A DNA stretch of 64,000 nt from Chloroflexota bacterium (lineage in GTDB: Bacteria; Chloroflexota; Dehalococcoidia; Tepidiformales; Tepidiformaceae), in the NCBI GenBank assembly GCA_016191435.1, contig JACPOQ010000035.1, positions 496,001 through 560,000 of the forward strand. The letters run 5' to 3'. Positions within the stretch are counted from its first letter, which is position 1, and each line of letters opens with the position of its first letter. Both the position numbers and the translations under genes were made by a program. Of the stretch, positions 63,468-64,000 are shown piece by piece. The notes under the pieces are model-generated. The model ran no database searches, had not been told where the DNA came from, and worked only from the letters and a program-made list of their open reading frames with translations.

Positions 63468-64000
63468 TCAATCCGGTTGAGGCGGCGACGGACCGTCCCG
63501 CAGCAGCGACGTAATCGCCTCTACGTCCGCATCGCCGCGCCCGAGCGTGACGCGCCCCGTGTCGCGCAGTTCCGCCAGCGAGTCCCGGAAGTCGGCGAAG
63601 TGGCGGAGCATGACGCCGAGGTGGATATAGACGGCGAAGCCCATCGCCTGCGCCTCACCCGGCGTCACGAGCCAGCTGTTGAGCAGCTGCGGGATGCCCG
63701 CCAGGTCCCTCGCGGCGCGTTCGATGAACTCCCGGCCCTTCAAGCCGTCGATGAACACCATGTCGGCGCCGGCCTCGCGGTACGCCTTCGCCCGCGCCAC
63801 GGCGTCGTCCCAACCATTCGGCTGCAGCGCGTCGGTGCGCGCGATGATGACGAGGCCCGGGCCCGAACGCGCGGCAACGGCGGCGCGCACTTTCGCCACC
63901 ATCTCGTCGCGCGGGATCACGCGCTTACCTTCGAGGAAGCCGCAGCGCTTTGGCCACTCCTGGTCCTCGATGTGGAGCGCGCCCACGCCTGCGCGTTCAT
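63468..64000 (-). CDS. Isocitrate lyase/PEP mutase family protein, C-terminal part
   Basis: The last ~177 residues of a family enzyme; the start lies beyond the right edge. The hallmark AGVGALHIEDQEWPKRCGFLEGK contains the active-site K-R-C-G motif. IIARTDALQPNGWDDAVARAKAYREAGADMVFIDG follows, and LLNSW-type strand residues near the end complete the barrel. Members cleave or decarboxylate 2-methylisocitrate, oxaloacetate or related acids with Mg. The KRCG motif supports a lyase; which one is open. The IscS-type gene follows downstream. Confidence 0.9.
   Translation of the reverse strand, partial: ERAGVGALHIEDQEWPKRCGFLEGKRVIPRDEMVAKVRAAVAARSGPGLVIIARTDALQPNGWDDAVARAKAYREAGADMVFIDGLKGREFIERAARDLAGIPQLLNSWLVTPGEAQAMGFAVYIHLGVMLRHFADFRDSLAELRDTGRVTLGRGDADVEAITSLLRDGPSPPQPD

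Overview
The window is GC-rich bacterial chromosome with about 58 protein-coding genes and no rRNA, tRNA or CRISPR array that I could recognise. The mix suggests a member of the Chloroflexota, possibly of the Dehalococcoidia/Tepidiformales type. This is inferred from gene content: SigA-type RpoD, LCP protein, decaprenyl-phosphate phosphoribosyltransferase-like UbiA enzyme, many CoA-dependent catabolic enzymes, CGNR regulator and DUF5679 protein. It is not from a database search. At several expressed genes (rpoD, valS, a Rieske operon, tig-clpP-clpX, nusA) a TGnTAnnnT extended -10 motif recurs.

Layout. 1-6.2 kb (minus strand): a partial Baeyer-Villiger-type monooxygenase, a class C beta-lactamase-family hydrolase, a frameshifted cupin, a PilZ protein, an enoyl-CoA hydratase and a large PEP-synthase/rifampicin-phosphotransferase-like enzyme. 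6.3-12.5 kb (plus): an ImuB-like Y-family polymerase relative behind a promoter whose spacer is a LexA/SOS box, valS, a decayed antitoxin/PIN toxin pair, copy A of a 97-bp repeat, and rpoD. 12.7-27.5 kb: a Rieske oxygenase/class II aldolase/Gfo-Idh-MocA operon, DUF169 and acyl-CoA dehydrogenase-like genes, an LCP wall enzyme, a cyclic-nucleotide-binding protein, an acyl-CoA ligase, a MaoC-like protein, repeat copy B with a degenerate small ORF, and an odd locus pairing a glycine-rich 92-aa ORF with a GCS2-like/transmembrane/PKD-like protein. A YbaK-like deacylase and a UbiA enzyme follow.

27.5-40.3 kb (minus): a VOC protein, tig-clpP-clpX (protein folding and proteolysis), a peptide importer without ATPase genes, aspS, a ModE-like regulator, a methyltransferase, a histidine phosphatase and a MarR regulator. 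40.4-51 kb: MidA-like methyltransferase and peroxiredoxin, then a PD-(D/E)XK-like ORF behind a complete, translationally coupled pyruvate-dehydrogenase-type operon (lpd, E1alpha, E1beta, E2), an HD hydrolase, a methyltransferase, an aldo/keto reductase and a HisN-like phosphatase.

51-58.2 kb (minus): the conserved proS / nusA-rnpM-infB-rbfA-truB information-processing block, with an intrinsic terminator inside the nusA leader. 58.5-64 kb: a small hypothetical protein with a NadD-like nucleotidyltransferase, a CaiB/BaiF CoA-transferase, a CGNR protein, a frameshifted membrane peptide, a cysteine desulfurase and a partial isocitrate lyase/PEP mutase-family enzyme.

The least explained structures are the 97-bp inverted repeat pair (a hairpin that covers a Shine-Dalgarno and start codon), the glycine-rich ORF with the GCS2-like fusion, and the nusA leader terminator.
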